Shown here: positions 43,472 to 56,908 of the stretch, in pieces
How positions within the stretch are numbered: the stretch's first letter is position 1
Layout: every line of letters starts with the position of its first letter
NCBI GenBank assembly: GCA_905331475.1
Contig: CAJNYU010002403.1
Coordinates: forward strand, 62,001-126,000
DNA: 64,000 nt
DNA from: Rotaria socialis
Taxonomy: Eukaryota > Rotifera > Eurotatoria > Philodinida > Philodinidae
Direction of reading: 5' to 3'
Translations under genes and position numbers: made by a program
The notes under the pieces: model-generated
What the model saw: the letters and a program-made list of their open reading frames with translations, nothing else
Told to the model about the DNA's origin: nothing
Database searches by the model: none

Positions 43472-45155
43472 TTACTCAAGCCAATTACGCGTAATAAATC
43501 CACCAGAAGTAGCAGCCGTTACGTTAATAGGATGATAAATTACTATAGTAAATATTGTGGGTGGCATATTGTTTATAAATTTGGCTAGATTTAAGTCAGT
43601 GTCATGAGAAAAACTAACATATTCTATATGATAAAATGAGTGATAAAACGCATTGATATCATCTAATGTTAATTGTTTCTCCGTGGCCTCCGCAGATGGG
43701 AAGCTATCCAGTATTCTTAATCGACTGATATGCGGCCAGCGATAGACAAAGCATAATTTAAGAAAAGCAATTGGAGCACCAAAAGAGCGTAGTTGAGACA
43801 TGCTGGATAATAATCTAACGAAAACATCTGCGTCCAGCGTTGAACGACATGAATCGATAAGAAATGTAGTAATCTTTGATATGTCAATATCTGGAACAAT
43901 ATCGTGAATCAATAAATAAAAACTTTTTTCAGTATAGTGAACTTCTAATCGCTGAGGATTTGTAAATCGACATAGAATTTCAGTATCTATCGGAGACTCG
44001 CAATTGACGTTTAAATGATTAATATTAGAAAGTGAAAGTACATCTGGTCCGGTTGATTTTGTTGTGATAGGGCCTTTTATATGTACCCATGGATATGTAT
44101 TGTTAAAATAAGGAATTGAATAAAGTAACGAAAATCCGCTAACAGTACAACGATCATATTTAACATACCAATGTTTGTTGTCGAGCCAAAACGGTGTTCT
44201 AAATGATTCAAGTTCAATTGGTTATTGAGTCCAAGTAATTTCGTGAAAACTAAATAAGAACTTGAATGTGATTATATTAGTTAATATTCGTTCCCATGCA
44301 AAGCCATCTATTATATCATTGTACATGTCATAAACAACAATAGTCAAATGAACCAGCCTTGTCATTTCATGTAGTATCTGTTTCATGGTCGAAAGATTAA
44401 AGTGACCGAAGAACTTAATGGATAATTCGGCTAAAAACTCAGGTGGAAAATGATGTTTAGTATGATTCAAACTGTATGAATCGATTATTGTGTCCAATGT
44501 ACGCAAAACAGGTGCGATAGAGTATATATGATAAAGATTGATACGTATGTTATCTAAAATTAAATGTTCAATTGAAGAAGGTTGTTCTCCATCTCCGCTA
44601 AGATTGAAATGAGAAATATCACATAAGTTAATAATTCGTAGAGAAAAATACTTTAGTGACGACGATATAAATAATAAATCAGTCAATAAATGTAAAGTAA
44701 ATTTTTTCTTATCTTTGATGAAAAAGATATCGACCGAATCGATAGAAAGCGATGTGAGCGACACGAGTGATTTGACATCATTTTTAATTGATTTCCAAAT
44801 ATTACGATCAATATGAGACAAACTAAGTGAACGTAAGTTAGAAAACGTATTATCGATGACGGTAAATTGCAAGAAAAAACAATCGATTTTTCTACGTATT
44901 GTTTCAGCATTTCGACCCGAAAATGATATTGAAATGATTTGAGACGATTTTAGAAGATAATCGGGTACAGAAAGTATCGAAATCTTTTTTCTTTTTTAAA
45001 CAACTGGAGTCGAGTTGAAAACGAGAATAACTAAGAGATACCAAACGAATACGTTTGTCTACGAGACATATACATGTAAGAATATCGAATGATGGAACAT
45101 CGTCCAAAATCTTGTGAATTAATTCAACCGGCAAATTACTCAAATAATCGGTCAT
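43472..45155 (-). pseudogene. F-box / leucine-rich-repeat-like gene with a frameshift and a stop
   Basis: The start at 45155 gives an F-box at residues 5-45 (LSNLPVELIHKILDDVPSFD, CLVDKRIR). The rest, in another frame, runs from about 44985 down to 43472 and shows LRR-like repeats (FSNLRSLSLSHID, SIEHLILDNI, VLRTLDTII) and the segment ELESFRTPFW followed by WYVKYDRC, familiar from rotifer F-box proteins. A +1 shift is needed in the A-rich run near 44990, and a TAA at 44222-44224 interrupts the otherwise open frame between TWTQ and PIELE. With those two defects repaired it would be a full-length protein of about 560 residues, so decay is recent or the defects are sequencing errors. Confidence 0.75.
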
Positions 45156-46086
45156 CCTCTCTTTTGATCGATACCAATTTATTAGTGTTATATATTATTG
45201 TAAAATATTTATGATATAAAATTTATTAACGAATAAGCAAGACGAAAAAACATAATAATAGATGTTGTATCAATTGATTGTTACAATTAATTGAGTAAGA
45301 TAATGTCTGAACAATAAGATTAAAAGAACATACTGAGAAGTTTAAATCATTTACTTTATCACTGTTCAACTAGAACCACTACAGATTCAGTTAAAGTTGA
45401 CTTAGATTAGAGAATTATTCTTTACCATTGTATATCAATCTAAACACAACAAAGTAATGCTGTGAGCGACCAATGAGAAGAATGGAGATAATTAAATGAA
45501 CGCAATCAATCAATCCTATCGCAATGTACATATATGTATACATACAATATTTTGAAGGTACTAGTTTACTTTACAAATAGTGCCATCATCCACATGCAGT
45601 GTTATGTTTGCCAATCATATCACTCGTATGCTTAAAAATGTATGAATATGAAGTTGATAAAAAAAAGTGTTCATCAAGTAAATAAAACTAATCAGTGAAA
45701 TGAGTAATACGAATATGTAATTGTAATAGATTGGAAGAAATAACATCTGAAGATGGTATGTCAAAATAAACTAATAAAATCGTTGATGCCACATCAATCA
45801 TGAACCGAAATTAAAATATTGTAAATTGGTAAAAATAGTAAAGATATGTGTATATATAATTTTGTTGACACCATCTGTTGAAATTTGTTTTGCATCTTTA
45901 CCAATGATGATAAAAAGTGATAGTATTTGACTATATAAGTAAAACCAATATCTTATAAAAGTAAAAAATCTCTTGAAAAGTAAACTAATTATTTTTAATA
46001 ATGGTTTAGTCCGTTTATTTAAAATTAATATACAACATACAAATTCATACTTAATCCTGAATGATTACCTCAATGGGCGAAACCAA

Positions 46087-46176
46087 GACCTCCGTACTTC
46101 ATGAATTTTGCTTGTACTGTAGTTATATATCATTGTACGTGCATCGTACTTCAAAACAATTTGAAATACGGAAGTC
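46087..46176. repeat. 90-bp foldback / MITE-like element
   Basis: The left end GACCTCCGTACTTCA and the reverse complement of the right end (GACTTCCGTATTTCA) match at 13 of 15 positions. There is no coding capacity. The string CATCGTACTTCAAAA near its right end also occurs near 5745, which suggests a dispersed family. No target-site duplication was found. Confidence 0.5.
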
Positions 46177-46190
46177 GCGCTTTTTTCGAC

Positions 46191-46295
46191 GTGGGTAAGT
46201 GCTGGCATCTAGCACCGAAAAGTGTTGGGCAGGTGCTGAAATGCTGAGTAGGTGCTGAGTCGGTGTCAGGGTGCTAAGTGCCAGCACTTACCCGC
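46191..46295. mobile_element. 105-bp MITE-like foldback with about 25-bp inverted ends
   Basis: The left end (46191-46215, starting GTGGGTAAGTGCTGGCA) and the right end (46271-46295) are inverted repeats differing at about three of 25 positions. The interior repeats GGTGCTGA-type units several times, and the whole element is far richer in G and C than the surrounding DNA. No clear target-site duplication was identified. Superfamily unknown. Confidence 0.65.
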
Positions 46296-46449
46296 TTGAC
46301 TTTTCCTCCTTTTAAAAGACAGATTTTGTGATGAGTTTGATGACTTGTCAGATTTGAAGAAACTCAGAGAAAATTATCAATCTTGTCCGTGCGAATGTAA
46401 TATAGATGAACAAAGACCGAAATCCCTCACATACCTACGTTAATACACT

Positions 46450-48840
46450 CAAGATTCTTAGCTAGATTGATTTCACGAATTTTTTCACACAATAAACAAT
46501 CTTAGATATACTTCATTACTTTTTTTGTATTATATTAAAAAAAATGTGTGTTTCAAACGAGCGTTTAGCTGAGAAAAATGGAATAATCGTTAAAGAATAG
46601 AAATATCACTAGAGACTCATGCCATTCATTCGTGCGATGATGAATAACGCACCAAAGAGCACTTACTTTTATATTCATTTTTATCTTCTTACAATAAAAC
46701 AAAGGCATTGGCTAGCAACTAGTATTTTCTATCCAACAAAGCATGCCATGAAATAAGTCTTGTAGAACATTAATAATCGATTATTAGGTCGATAGAAACC
46801 TATCACCAGTTTGTAAAGGTTTCTATTTTTATCATAAAAAATTAATAGTTTTAATATGAAAACCGGCTATAGAAAGTTTTCCATTATTAAAAACAAACTA
46901 TAGCACGATATTCTCTTGTGTGAACATAACAAAATATAATGACTATAAGTAGATGAAAGATCGATAGTAAAAGCTATTTCATTTGTAGACAATAGTTTCT
47001 CTTTGACGTCTTGTTTTTCTTTTCTAAAATAGATTATATGAAGACCAATAGACGATAGCATTAACGTTCAACAGACTAACTTTCTTTTTGGTAAGGTTCT
47101 ATTTTACATCCATACGTCAAAAACATTATCGATATAAATGGATCAATAGGTTTCAGGACGAAAACCTTATCTCACAAAATAAATCTATTGTTATTATTAT
47201 TTATGAACTAGTGCATGGTTGTAAAATAAAAGAAGAACAACAACAACAACAAAAAGAGCAAGAGAAGAGAAATATGGAAAGAAAAAAACTTCTTTTGACA
47301 GGCTCGGGAAATGGAATAGAAACAACACACATAACAAGAACACAGAAAAGGAAATAGGTTCCGATGGAAAGCAGTCTCACTTTTAACTCATAGCGAATGA
47401 ACGATGATTGAGTATACACAAGTGATCGACAAGATTTCTACCTGGTCATTGTGGAAGCTCTTATTTGTATTCCTATTAGAATTTAAAATGGTTACAACTA
47501 CTAAATATCCGCGTACTTCGAATAATACAAAACCTCATCCATGTTTTACTTGTATAGAACCGCTTGTTGGTTACAGTAAGTTTTACAATATAACACATAG
47601 TTCGAATAGAATTTTTTCGTCTTAATAGTAAATATCTAATAGTTGTATTTTTCTCATATGTTTGTTTTGTCTAGCTGATCATCCAGGTTCATGCAAATAT
47701 ATTAATGAAAGTTCACCGTCGTCGTTGGAGTATGTAGCCGATTGTAATACTAGTGATAGAAATAATATTAGCGAATATGAATGTCGAAAAGTAGTGGTTA
47801 GTTATCGTTCCGTGGAAACATTTTTACGTCGTGATTGTGCACCAAAAGGTCTATGTTCATGGAAAGATAAAACTGGATCAATGATCAATACACCCGTTTC
47901 GGATTGTGTTTATACCGATGAAATTAGCGAAAAACTTGAATGTATTTATTGTTGTGATACGCCATTATGTAATCGAACACATTCACATCATGTGACAAAT
48001 CGAGTTTTTATTATTTATTTAATGGTGATTGTTTATAGACATTGGATGTTTGTATAGAGTTATAAAAGCAAAATATTGAAATACTACGATAGGCCTTTAT
48101 TACTTTTCTTGTCTTTCGAAAAGAGAATTCACATTTATTATCACAGTCACCGTAAGGAACACATAAGATTGTATAGTTAGATAGAACTTGTTGGACTGTG
48201 CCTTAAAATAGCTGTAAAATGGGAAAAAAATCTTAAAGATAACAAACATTTCTACGACTTATTCTGAATTAAAAATCAGCATAATTTACGGACACATTTT
48301 ATTGAGGAAAAATTAACAGTTTGAAGCAAGTGCTATTGAAGTGTTGCGACTCGATAGCCTCTGAATTTTGTGAATAGAGTTGTGCTGTCAAGGTTAACAT
48401 TCGATATCTAGCATAAAAAGTAAGAGATGTGTACTAGACGTGACATATTTACAGAGATTTTCACGTTAGAAATCATGTACTAAATCTCTTGCAGAAAGAT
48501 TTATATAAACAGTGCATGTTCTTAAATATTTCGTAGCAGGTTTATCGTATTTGTTAACAATCATATTTGATGAATTGATATCGTCGTATAATATTTAAAA
48601 CAAATTGCCATGTAGATGTAACTGAACCAGAAAAACGATGGCATACCATTATGAGAACATGTCTTGTAGCATATCATAAGTGGTAAAGAAATTTTTCAGT
48701 AGACTTGAATACAATTTGCTTGAGGCTTATGAAAAATGTTAGATTAGATAAAATATTTCTTGAACCATAAGTAATCATTAGATCAAAGAGGAAAATCATC
48801 CAGAAAGTCTTGAAAATAGCTCATCAACAAAAGGACTACA
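46450..48840. repeat. segmental duplication, copy 2 (partner about 37460-40290)
   Basis: Same content and orientation as copy 1. It lacks about 200 bp found at 39150-39350, and its outer parts are clearly diverged, whereas the gene and its upstream 700 bp are almost identical to copy 1. The hAT-type MITE next to copy 1 is absent here. Confidence 0.85.
47404..48057 (+). CDS. Ly6/uPAR-type cysteine-rich surface protein, copy 2, 184 aa
   Basis: Exons 47404-47575 and 47675-48057. Encodes the same protein as copy 1 except for the last residue (MFV instead of MFL); one silent difference (CCG to CCA) was noticed in the second exon. The same Ly6 hallmarks are present: CFTC near the start, CCDTPLCN at the end, and a hydrophobic C-terminal tail. 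Both copies are intact, so both may be expressed. Confidence 0.75.
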
Positions 48841-51106
48841 TATCTATTGGTAACTTTGTGTTACTTCTGTAGACTAATAAATGCAACATAAAATATTGGA
48901 CTATTCTGCTTGTTATCCCCGTTTAATTTTACAAAATGTTATGTCTTAAATGATATGTCTCGGTCAGATTGAAGCTTGAATGATCAAAACTAACTTGTTT
49001 CATAAGAATAACTTCTGACGACTGTCTCTTGCAGGGCAGGAAGGGTAGATAATATTTTGATCATTATGCCGATTCAAAGTCAATTCATTTTTTTTCTTTT
49101 TTAGCTCGATGTAAAGAAAAACCTTTGTGGAGGTAGTAAACTTGCAGTGGTTCGACATCTCGTTTCAATATCTATTATTGATGGAAATTTGAGAAGACAA
49201 AGAAAAACGAGGAGAAAGCGGCGGCATGCTGTTAGCCAAAACAAAATAAATTGATGCTTCATGCTGGGAATATATTTCACAGTGTGAGAATTGACAGAAA
49301 TCAGCGGATAAATGCTTTTCGATGAAATATTAATAAATCATTGCGAAGTCAGCGTTAAAAAAAGATGCATATTATTGAAATGATTAGCCACTTCTTAGAA
49401 AAACCAACATTATACTAAGAAAAAAGAAGCATGATTCTTTTTTCCTATCATCCTTTTCTTATTGATAGAGTTTCTGGAAAAGAATAATAGTTACAATATC
49501 GCTTAACCCGAAACCTCCAATATTATCGGTAAACATTGATTGAATTTGTTTTAAATTTAAGGACCATGCAGTCCTAGTGTAAACTGATATTAGGTGGCTT
49601 CAATAAATAGTAAAATTTATACTATGCACTTATGGTATCTTCTCAAGGGTTGCATTGCTGTTACTGTGAATTCAAAAAATGATAACTTAATACTCAGTGA
49701 TACTTATTATTTGTGCCCTTGAAAGTACTCTTTTCAATGTTGATTTATTATATGAATAATTTAGTAGCATACAAATGATGTCGAACTTATGTCTGAGAAA
49801 AATGATGCTTAATTTAAAATTAACAAGAAAAAAACATCATTAGAATTTTGCTAGTAATAAACTATTCCAGTAGCGACGAGTTACAATTAGCATACTGCCA
49901 CCAAACATTTGTCTTTCGATTGAAAATCTTGGAGCAGATCCTAAATTTTGATGAAGAGCGTATTTCGACATAGCTTATCGATTTAAGGTTTTTTTTAATT
50001 ATGTAGAAACGTTTTTTGTTGTATGATGCTTTTCAATGTATCAAATCAAAAATAGTGAACGCGAGTCATATATTCACAATTTTATTAGTTAATTCAAGTT
50101 TAGAGGGCATCAGTAATAATCGTATGTGTTGATTGAAGTAGAACATGTAATTGTATATCTTTCGAAGGAAAAAATCAATATTCTATCAAGCTGTCGAACA
50201 TCGAAAAGTCTTTGTCCCGCCCACTAAAATTAGTATGATATATAGAACATTTAAAAACTATACAACATGAGTGTTGTCCTCCTTACTATCATAAAAGTCG
50301 ATCTTGATTTCTATTTCAGATGATTGATTATCGCTAATCGATCTTTGATTACCCGAGTAATTGGAAGTTGATAGGTAAAATTTGTTTGCTACGGAATACT
50401 TAAATTTATAATTTGCTTATGAATGGATATCAATATTTCGTCTTTGAAGGATTTCTCAGGGATGTCTACAAATACAACTGACATCCACCACAACAGTAAA
50501 CATCACTCACAATTGAGAAGAAAATATTTCTAGCTAGCACACTGCACTACAACAATTCATAAATATTCTAATCTACTATCAATCAGACATGCAAGTATTT
50601 TTGAGGGCGTTTGATTTGTTGTCAGCCTTGATACACAATTGAGAAAATTGAGTGATTATATGAATGTATTTTTCTGATTAGGCTAGTTTTTCATATATAG
50701 CTGCATAGTTTAAAATAATCTGATTTTGTATCAGTATTACAAACAAATTGTTTATATTTCTTTAAAAAAGAAATCAATTGATAATCTTCTATCATCAAAA
50801 TTGAAGTTGTTCATACACAAAAAAGTGCTTATTTAATAATTGTAGATCATTATTAAACTTAATTAATATTTTGATCCATACTTTTGCTAGTCTGTTACAG
50901 ATAACAAATAAAGGACATTGACAATTAGAATAGTCTAATTCAAACACATAAAAACAACAACGACACAGAACCATTGCACTGTTCAAAAGAAGTTATAAAA
51001 ACAAAAACAATAAATCAAGCATAGAATTATTCTATGTTCGTACCTGAGAAATACAAAATGACAAACTATATCACAAAGAATTAGAAATAAAGCTGACGTC
51101 GAATAT
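48058..51106. other. intergenic, no gene seen
   Basis: Tail of the segmental duplication to about 48840, then AT-rich DNA with no open frame of protein-like composition on either strand. The 3' UTR of the class C GPCR gene should lie just left of 51107. Confidence 0.5.
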
Positions 51107-53259
51107 TTAGATATATAAAAGTTTTTTATCGAATAAATTTTCTTCTTCATCATCATCATCATCATCAATATGTAATATAGTAGGATCATCATGTTCAAAT
51201 TGTGTTATGCGAAAATCTTTCAAACGTTCTTTCATTGGCGTTAAATCACGACGAATATTACGAAGATTTTCATGAAGTTCATCTTCTTCATCGCCACTAT
51301 CAATATCCCATAAACGTTGAGATAATGAACGATAATCCATATGAGATCGTCGATGTGGATAGGGATAACGATAAGTTGAAGAGAGCATGGATTGTTCTGA
51401 ATTTTCACCCGGATAAGCTAATGTTCTTCGATATGGGTCAGTAAAGAAATTTTCTCGTTGTGCTTGTGGTGAATAGAATATAGGAGTGATAGACGGTGGT
51501 GGTGGTGGTGCTGCTGCTGCTGTTGGTGCTGTTGAAGGAGGGAGGACATAATGATATGGATGTCGAATATATCGACGATCAATACCAGAATAAACACGGC
51601 GTGGAATTGGTACTGATGATGACGGTGATTTAACAAGCACACGCATTTTTACAGGTGTTGATGATTGAGAACGTTGTGAATTGCATAGAATCGGTATGAT
51701 TGCTTCGTCATAATGTGGAGGAGTATATGATGAGGGGTATATGGAAGATGAAGGCGGTCGAACATTTGAGTTTGGTTGATGGCTATGTTCTCTTTTCAAT
51801 GTTGGATTAAACAAATCATAGGATTTACTACTTGATGTTAACTAAAAACGAATATGGAAATTTTAAGATTAGATAGCGATTAAAAACAAAAAAAATATTG
51901 ATATACTTGATAATGAATTGGTACCAAAGATGATTTTAGTTCTTGTTTATATATTGTTTTGTCATGCGGACTTGATTCATCTTGAGTTTTCGATATTTGT
52001 TTTATATTAAAATCTTCTTCGTGAATTAATGTATCAGATTTTTCGATTGATTTCTTTCTATTTGTATTGATAACTTTAAATGGTCCTTTCGGCGATCGTG
52101 TAAGCGGTAAAAATGTTCCACTCTTAGCTAATTCATAGGAGGATTCACTTTGATTTGATTTATTTTGTGGTTTATTTTGATCTCTAAGTTTTCCATTAAG
52201 AATTAAAGCATCATCATCATCATCATTCATATCGTCCATGGCTGCTAATTTATTTGTATATATGACTGTCTCAGGCATATTCAATTCATTCTTTGAACAT
52301 TTTGAATAAAAATAAACTTTTGGAATTAAGATAAAGAATAAACATATAGTCCCTATTGTAAACATACCAATCACAACTGACGGAAATACAAAGTAGGGAT
52401 GAGCGAAATGATAAATAAGTGTCCATATTAGCCATGCGATATTGATTAAAACTAATGCAAACATATTGAAAAATGCTAATAATGCAGTTTTGTTGTTTGT
52501 TCGAATGGATTTGTCTTTTTCATTTCGAGCTCGATAACAATGGCGACATACAAATAGACATGTTGCTATTATTGTGCATAAGAATAATTCTATTATTGTA
52601 TATGTAAATGTCGCATAGAAACGATAATCAACAATACATTGAAATGAACATGATTTTATTGATGATATTTGTTTTTGAAAATTTAATTTTAATTTAGGAT
52701 ACTCATCAATTGTACGCTGTTGGCAAGCACGCGGAATGGTAAAATACCACCAAAGTATACCGATTGGTATTTGTATAAATACAAGTAATGAATAAATCAA
52801 TAGAGAAGTCAATTGTTTTGTACGTTTTGAGAGTATTCTTGTTGACAACCATTGCATTATATAACGACATAATAATGCCGAATAAAGTAGAACATATGCA
52901 AATTGTGATAGAAATTCTCTTAAACCACAAAATAATTCGTTACCACGTATTAAAAAAATGACAACAACAATATAAATAAAGCAAACGCTGAAGCAAAGAA
53001 ATAAATTTGACAAATTTAAATAATTATTTAAACGATAAGTCGATAAATAAAGATAAAAAAATGATATTATTATTGTTAATAAAATACCAAATAATGAAAG
53101 TATAAATAATGGAAGTATCCATTCATGATTGAATTGTAATAACGATAATGCTTGATTGTCCAATGTATTAATATTATTATTATTATTATCAATTAAATTT
53201 GCTGAAAAATAAAAATATGCTGATGGTATTATCGGCGCATCAGTTGATGATGTATTCAT
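51107..53259 (-). CDS. class C GPCR-like seven-transmembrane protein without a ligand-binding ectodomain, 695 aa
   Basis: Exons 51907-53259 and 51107-51841 (2088 nt). Seven hydrophobic segments follow a 46-residue Asn-rich N-terminus: ILPLFILSLFGILLTIII, LFLCFSVCFIYIVVVIFLI, FAYVLLYSALLCRYIM, LLIYSLLVFIQIPIGIL, IIELFLCTIIATCLFV, LLAFFNMFALVLINIAWL, and VVIGMFTIGTICLFFILI. The last is followed by IPKVYFYSKCSKNE, the PKxY signature of class C receptors. CRYIM after TM3 also fits. The remaining half is a disordered cytoplasmic tail with DDDDD, Ser/Pro and Ala/Pro runs. Closest types are bride-of-sevenless or GPRC5-like orphans (tentative). The start at 53259 has an acceptor-like AG 19 nt upstream; an in-frame ATG at 53343 would add 28 residues. 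Confidence 0.7.
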
Positions 53260-56200
53260 ATTTATTTTATTCAGTGATCTAAATTTTAAAAAAAATGACA
53301 TACATATATTATAATCATACAAGGAAAATTTTTTGATATTCATTTTCTCTTCTCGTTTGTAATGTTTGACTAGGCCTAAAAGGTAACAAATAGAAAAGTG
53401 ACTATAAAGAAAAACAGCAAGATGTGTTTCTTCAGCCGAACTTCGAAGGTCTTCAACTCATATTTATGTATATACATTAGTGTTATTCGACAACATTACC
53501 GTCGCTGTGACTATCGTTATCGAATGGAACTAAAAGAATCGATAACAGTTTGTGTAAATATATATGTGTTTGCTTATTATTATTATTGTTGTATAGTTAT
53601 ACGTGTCTGTTATGTGTTTTTTTTGTAAACAAGAAAAGAAAAAAACGAGTAAATTTAACTAACTTGAATACTTAATTAGGATGGAAGGTTTTTATTTTTC
53701 TTGATATGTATTTAATTTGTGTAGACGAAAGTTGAGGTTGTGCTTAATACGATTCAGTCTGTTAAGTATATTTTTTCACATGAAATAAATATTTTTTTTT
53801 TGTCTTCTCATTATTTCGCATATAATTCAAGGTAGATTTCATTAAATCAACTACTGTTACTTCACGTAAATATATACTTACATTTATTAGTATCTATATT
53901 CGACATACCATGATTTATTTGACAATATATTGCATACATAAATTTCGATGTATATATATATGGCTATTGAAGATATTCTACCTTAACGTAGTGATATAAT
54001 GTGAAAAAAGGAGTCAATCTTGTTGACTTTTATGTGTGGGAATATAATCAAGGTGATATGTTGATGCACATTAACATATAAACTGTATATTAGGCGACAT
54101 GTGTCACAATAGAAGACCTCTTCTTTTTCTGTTTTGTTTTAATATAGTTGGTTTCTTTTTTGTCCTTGAGAGATAGATGGATGGATAAGTATTTGAAATT
54201 AAAATAAAATTGATAAGTACGAAAAAGTCCCGATAGGACGAGACGATTTCTTTTTTTCACGTTGAAGTGATATGATTCAACAGAATTAAAAAGAAAAAAA
54301 GAACCAAAAAATTCTCATCAATATTTCACGTCCAATTTTTTTTTATTACGTAAAATAAAGTCAATAACTTCCTTGTTTCCTCTTCTTCTTCTTCTTCTTC
54401 TTCTTCTTCTAATACTCATTTAATATTCATAGATAGAAGCGTCCGAAGTTAACACTATTTGAATCGATTGCTAAACTCAACATATCTAGATCTTGTTTAT
54501 ACATACTTTCAACAATTTAAGCTCACCTCATTTGTCTCTTGTGTTAACAATAACAATATGACAAATCTAAAAGATGACCTACTCACATACTACACATTGT
54601 TCTTACCATTATAAGTGTATTGATCTTCTCCTTCGACCACACACACGCACACCATTAGCATAATCTTATTTTAAAATAGATACGAAATGCACACACATTT
54701 ACAAGTAGATATCTTCACAAGTCACGGTCATAGACCACCCATAAAAATTGCAATCAATTTCCGATCGATTCTTTTATGTTGACTACTCAGATATGATAAA
54801 TATGACAAAAGAAAATCTCGTTTTGATAGATGACTACTCTTTTATTTTATTTTTTTACAAACGTATTCAACAATCACTGTGAATGCGTCTATGAACACAA
54901 GACAATAATATATATCAATATCTATATGTGTTCGTATGAATTCAGAATCTTATTGCATAATAAATTAATGTAAACGAGAGTAATGAAAAGTATTGATAAA
55001 GATATTCGAGAGAGAAAAAAAATCGAAGGAAGTTTCATAGATAAATCGCCTGATGAACAAGGTTTTTCTTATCTATTCATTTAATTGGTACGATTTCGTC
55101 AATAAAGTTCAAAGGAAAAAGACTAATCGTTTCATAACCAGGTGTGAAATCATACCTTGCAGGAATAGATTTCCTTGACTGGATCTGCTCGAATGAATAT
55201 TGAAGATGTCAATAGACGAACAGACAGACACTTATATAAATATATATATGCATCATACACACATATGAAAATGTGTGTCATAATCATCATCACCATCATC
55301 ATTATTCGCAGATAATGATAAGAAGACGAAGTATACGAGAAGGAAAAGAAAACGACGAGAAGTAAAGAGCGGAAAGAATATGAAAATATCATTTTTTTGT
55401 TACATGAAGTCTACAATTTTTATGGTTGATTCGAAAAGAAGCGGAAACGGCCAAGGAAGTAAGCAAGAAAAAAAATAAACCGTTGGATGACACTCCAGAG
55501 ATCAAAAGAAATACTGTGAATGAGTGTCTATATGTTAACCATGTCCGACATAGAGACAAAGGGAGAAAGAGGGAGGCGAGAAAAAAAAGAAAACTGCAAG
55601 TTGGATTCTATTGGCAAAGCTATCGAAAAACAATGACATAGAATAAAAGAATAAAACCATAAATGACAACAGCAAGAACTAATCGGCATATATATATGCT
55701 TCAGTACTATCTATTATTAAACAAGGCCGTTGATAGTACATGCGAAAGTGAAAAAAGCGTTTTCTTATTCTTTTGTTTTTCCCTATATCGTCATCGATCG
55801 ACATGAATGAAGGTTTGAGTAAGAGAAGACAGGCTGTTAATAAGAGATGGCCATCATTCTACCACATTGCTTGCGTGATAAGGATAAAAAAAGAAATAAA
55901 CTCGTAGGCCCAAAAAAAAGGATGTGTGGCAGCAAATTGAATCCAATTTGTTAGATAAGAAAATAAGGATGGAGATTTCTTTCATCAGAGCAACTATTAC
56001 TTGAGCATAAAAGAATATACATACATATAATACAAATCAGGTAATCGCGAGTTCTTTTTTTTCTGTATTCAGAGGCGAGTGGAACAAAAGAAAAAGGTTA
56101 AATTCATTCATCTGCTTTTTTCTTCTTCTTCTGTTCGAACATTCAAACGAAATGGCATAGTAGTACATCATCTAAGATATACTCACTATGACAAGTGTTA

Positions 56201-56908
56201 TTAAAAAATTCAATTAACTTTTCTATTCAACAGAAAGAAAAGACAACACTAATTAGATGTTATATACACATATGATTACAATGCACTCTCCATATCGATC
56301 AATCTTAACTATATAAAAGAGAATTTCAATAGGCCGTAAGATGGCCTAGCACTATTTAGATTGTCTATTCAACTAGTACTACTATTACTACTACTACTAC
56401 AACAATTTCTTTTTGTTCTTATCGCAATCAACGATGAGAGTCATTTTGACTTCAGTTATTTCTTTACTCACGCGCGACTTTTTTTCTATCGAACAATTAA
56501 TTAGTATTTATCCGCTTTATATGCATGAGCATATCGCACATAAAAATTATCAATATTGTCTGGCATGAAAGAATGTCACAACATAACAAAATTAATTTCG
56601 AATCATCATCATCGTCGCATGTCTAGTAACTCTTCGATAAGATCAATTTGATTGGTTATAATGAGAAAAGTGGATCGTATGCATAAAATTCATATTGAAT
56701 ATAAGTGAAGTCAGACAAATGATCACTTAATAATCATCTTGATTATGAAAATATAAAGAACCAAAAGAGATTCATACAGTGGTATAACACTTGAAATTGT
56801 GTACATAGACAGTTGTGTTTTGTCGGCAATTCTTTTTCTTTAGCATAGAAATTCTATCATACAATAAAACATATACACGAAAAACAAAAACAAAGATTTG
56901 ACTCGGAT
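53260..56908. other. 3.6-kb intergenic region with a TTC microsatellite
   Basis: No gene seen on either strand. It contains a (TTC)n run of about ten units at 54381-54410 and shorter (TAC)n and (CAT)n runs. Left part is the promoter side of the GPCR gene; right part should carry the MIER 3' UTR. Confidence 0.5.

Larger units (their letters stand above)
45156..47403. other. intergenic with foldback elements; right part is the duplicated Ly6 upstream flank
   Basis: No gene seen. 45156-46080 is plain AT-rich DNA. Two small foldback elements lie side by side at 46087-46176 and 46191-46295. From about 46450 onward the sequence is the second copy of the 37460 block. Confidence 0.5.

Noticed and set aside
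54381-54410. TTC run considered as part of a CRISPR-like or telomeric array
   Set aside because: It is a plain trinucleotide microsatellite with no spacers, and no telomere-type repeats occur nearby.
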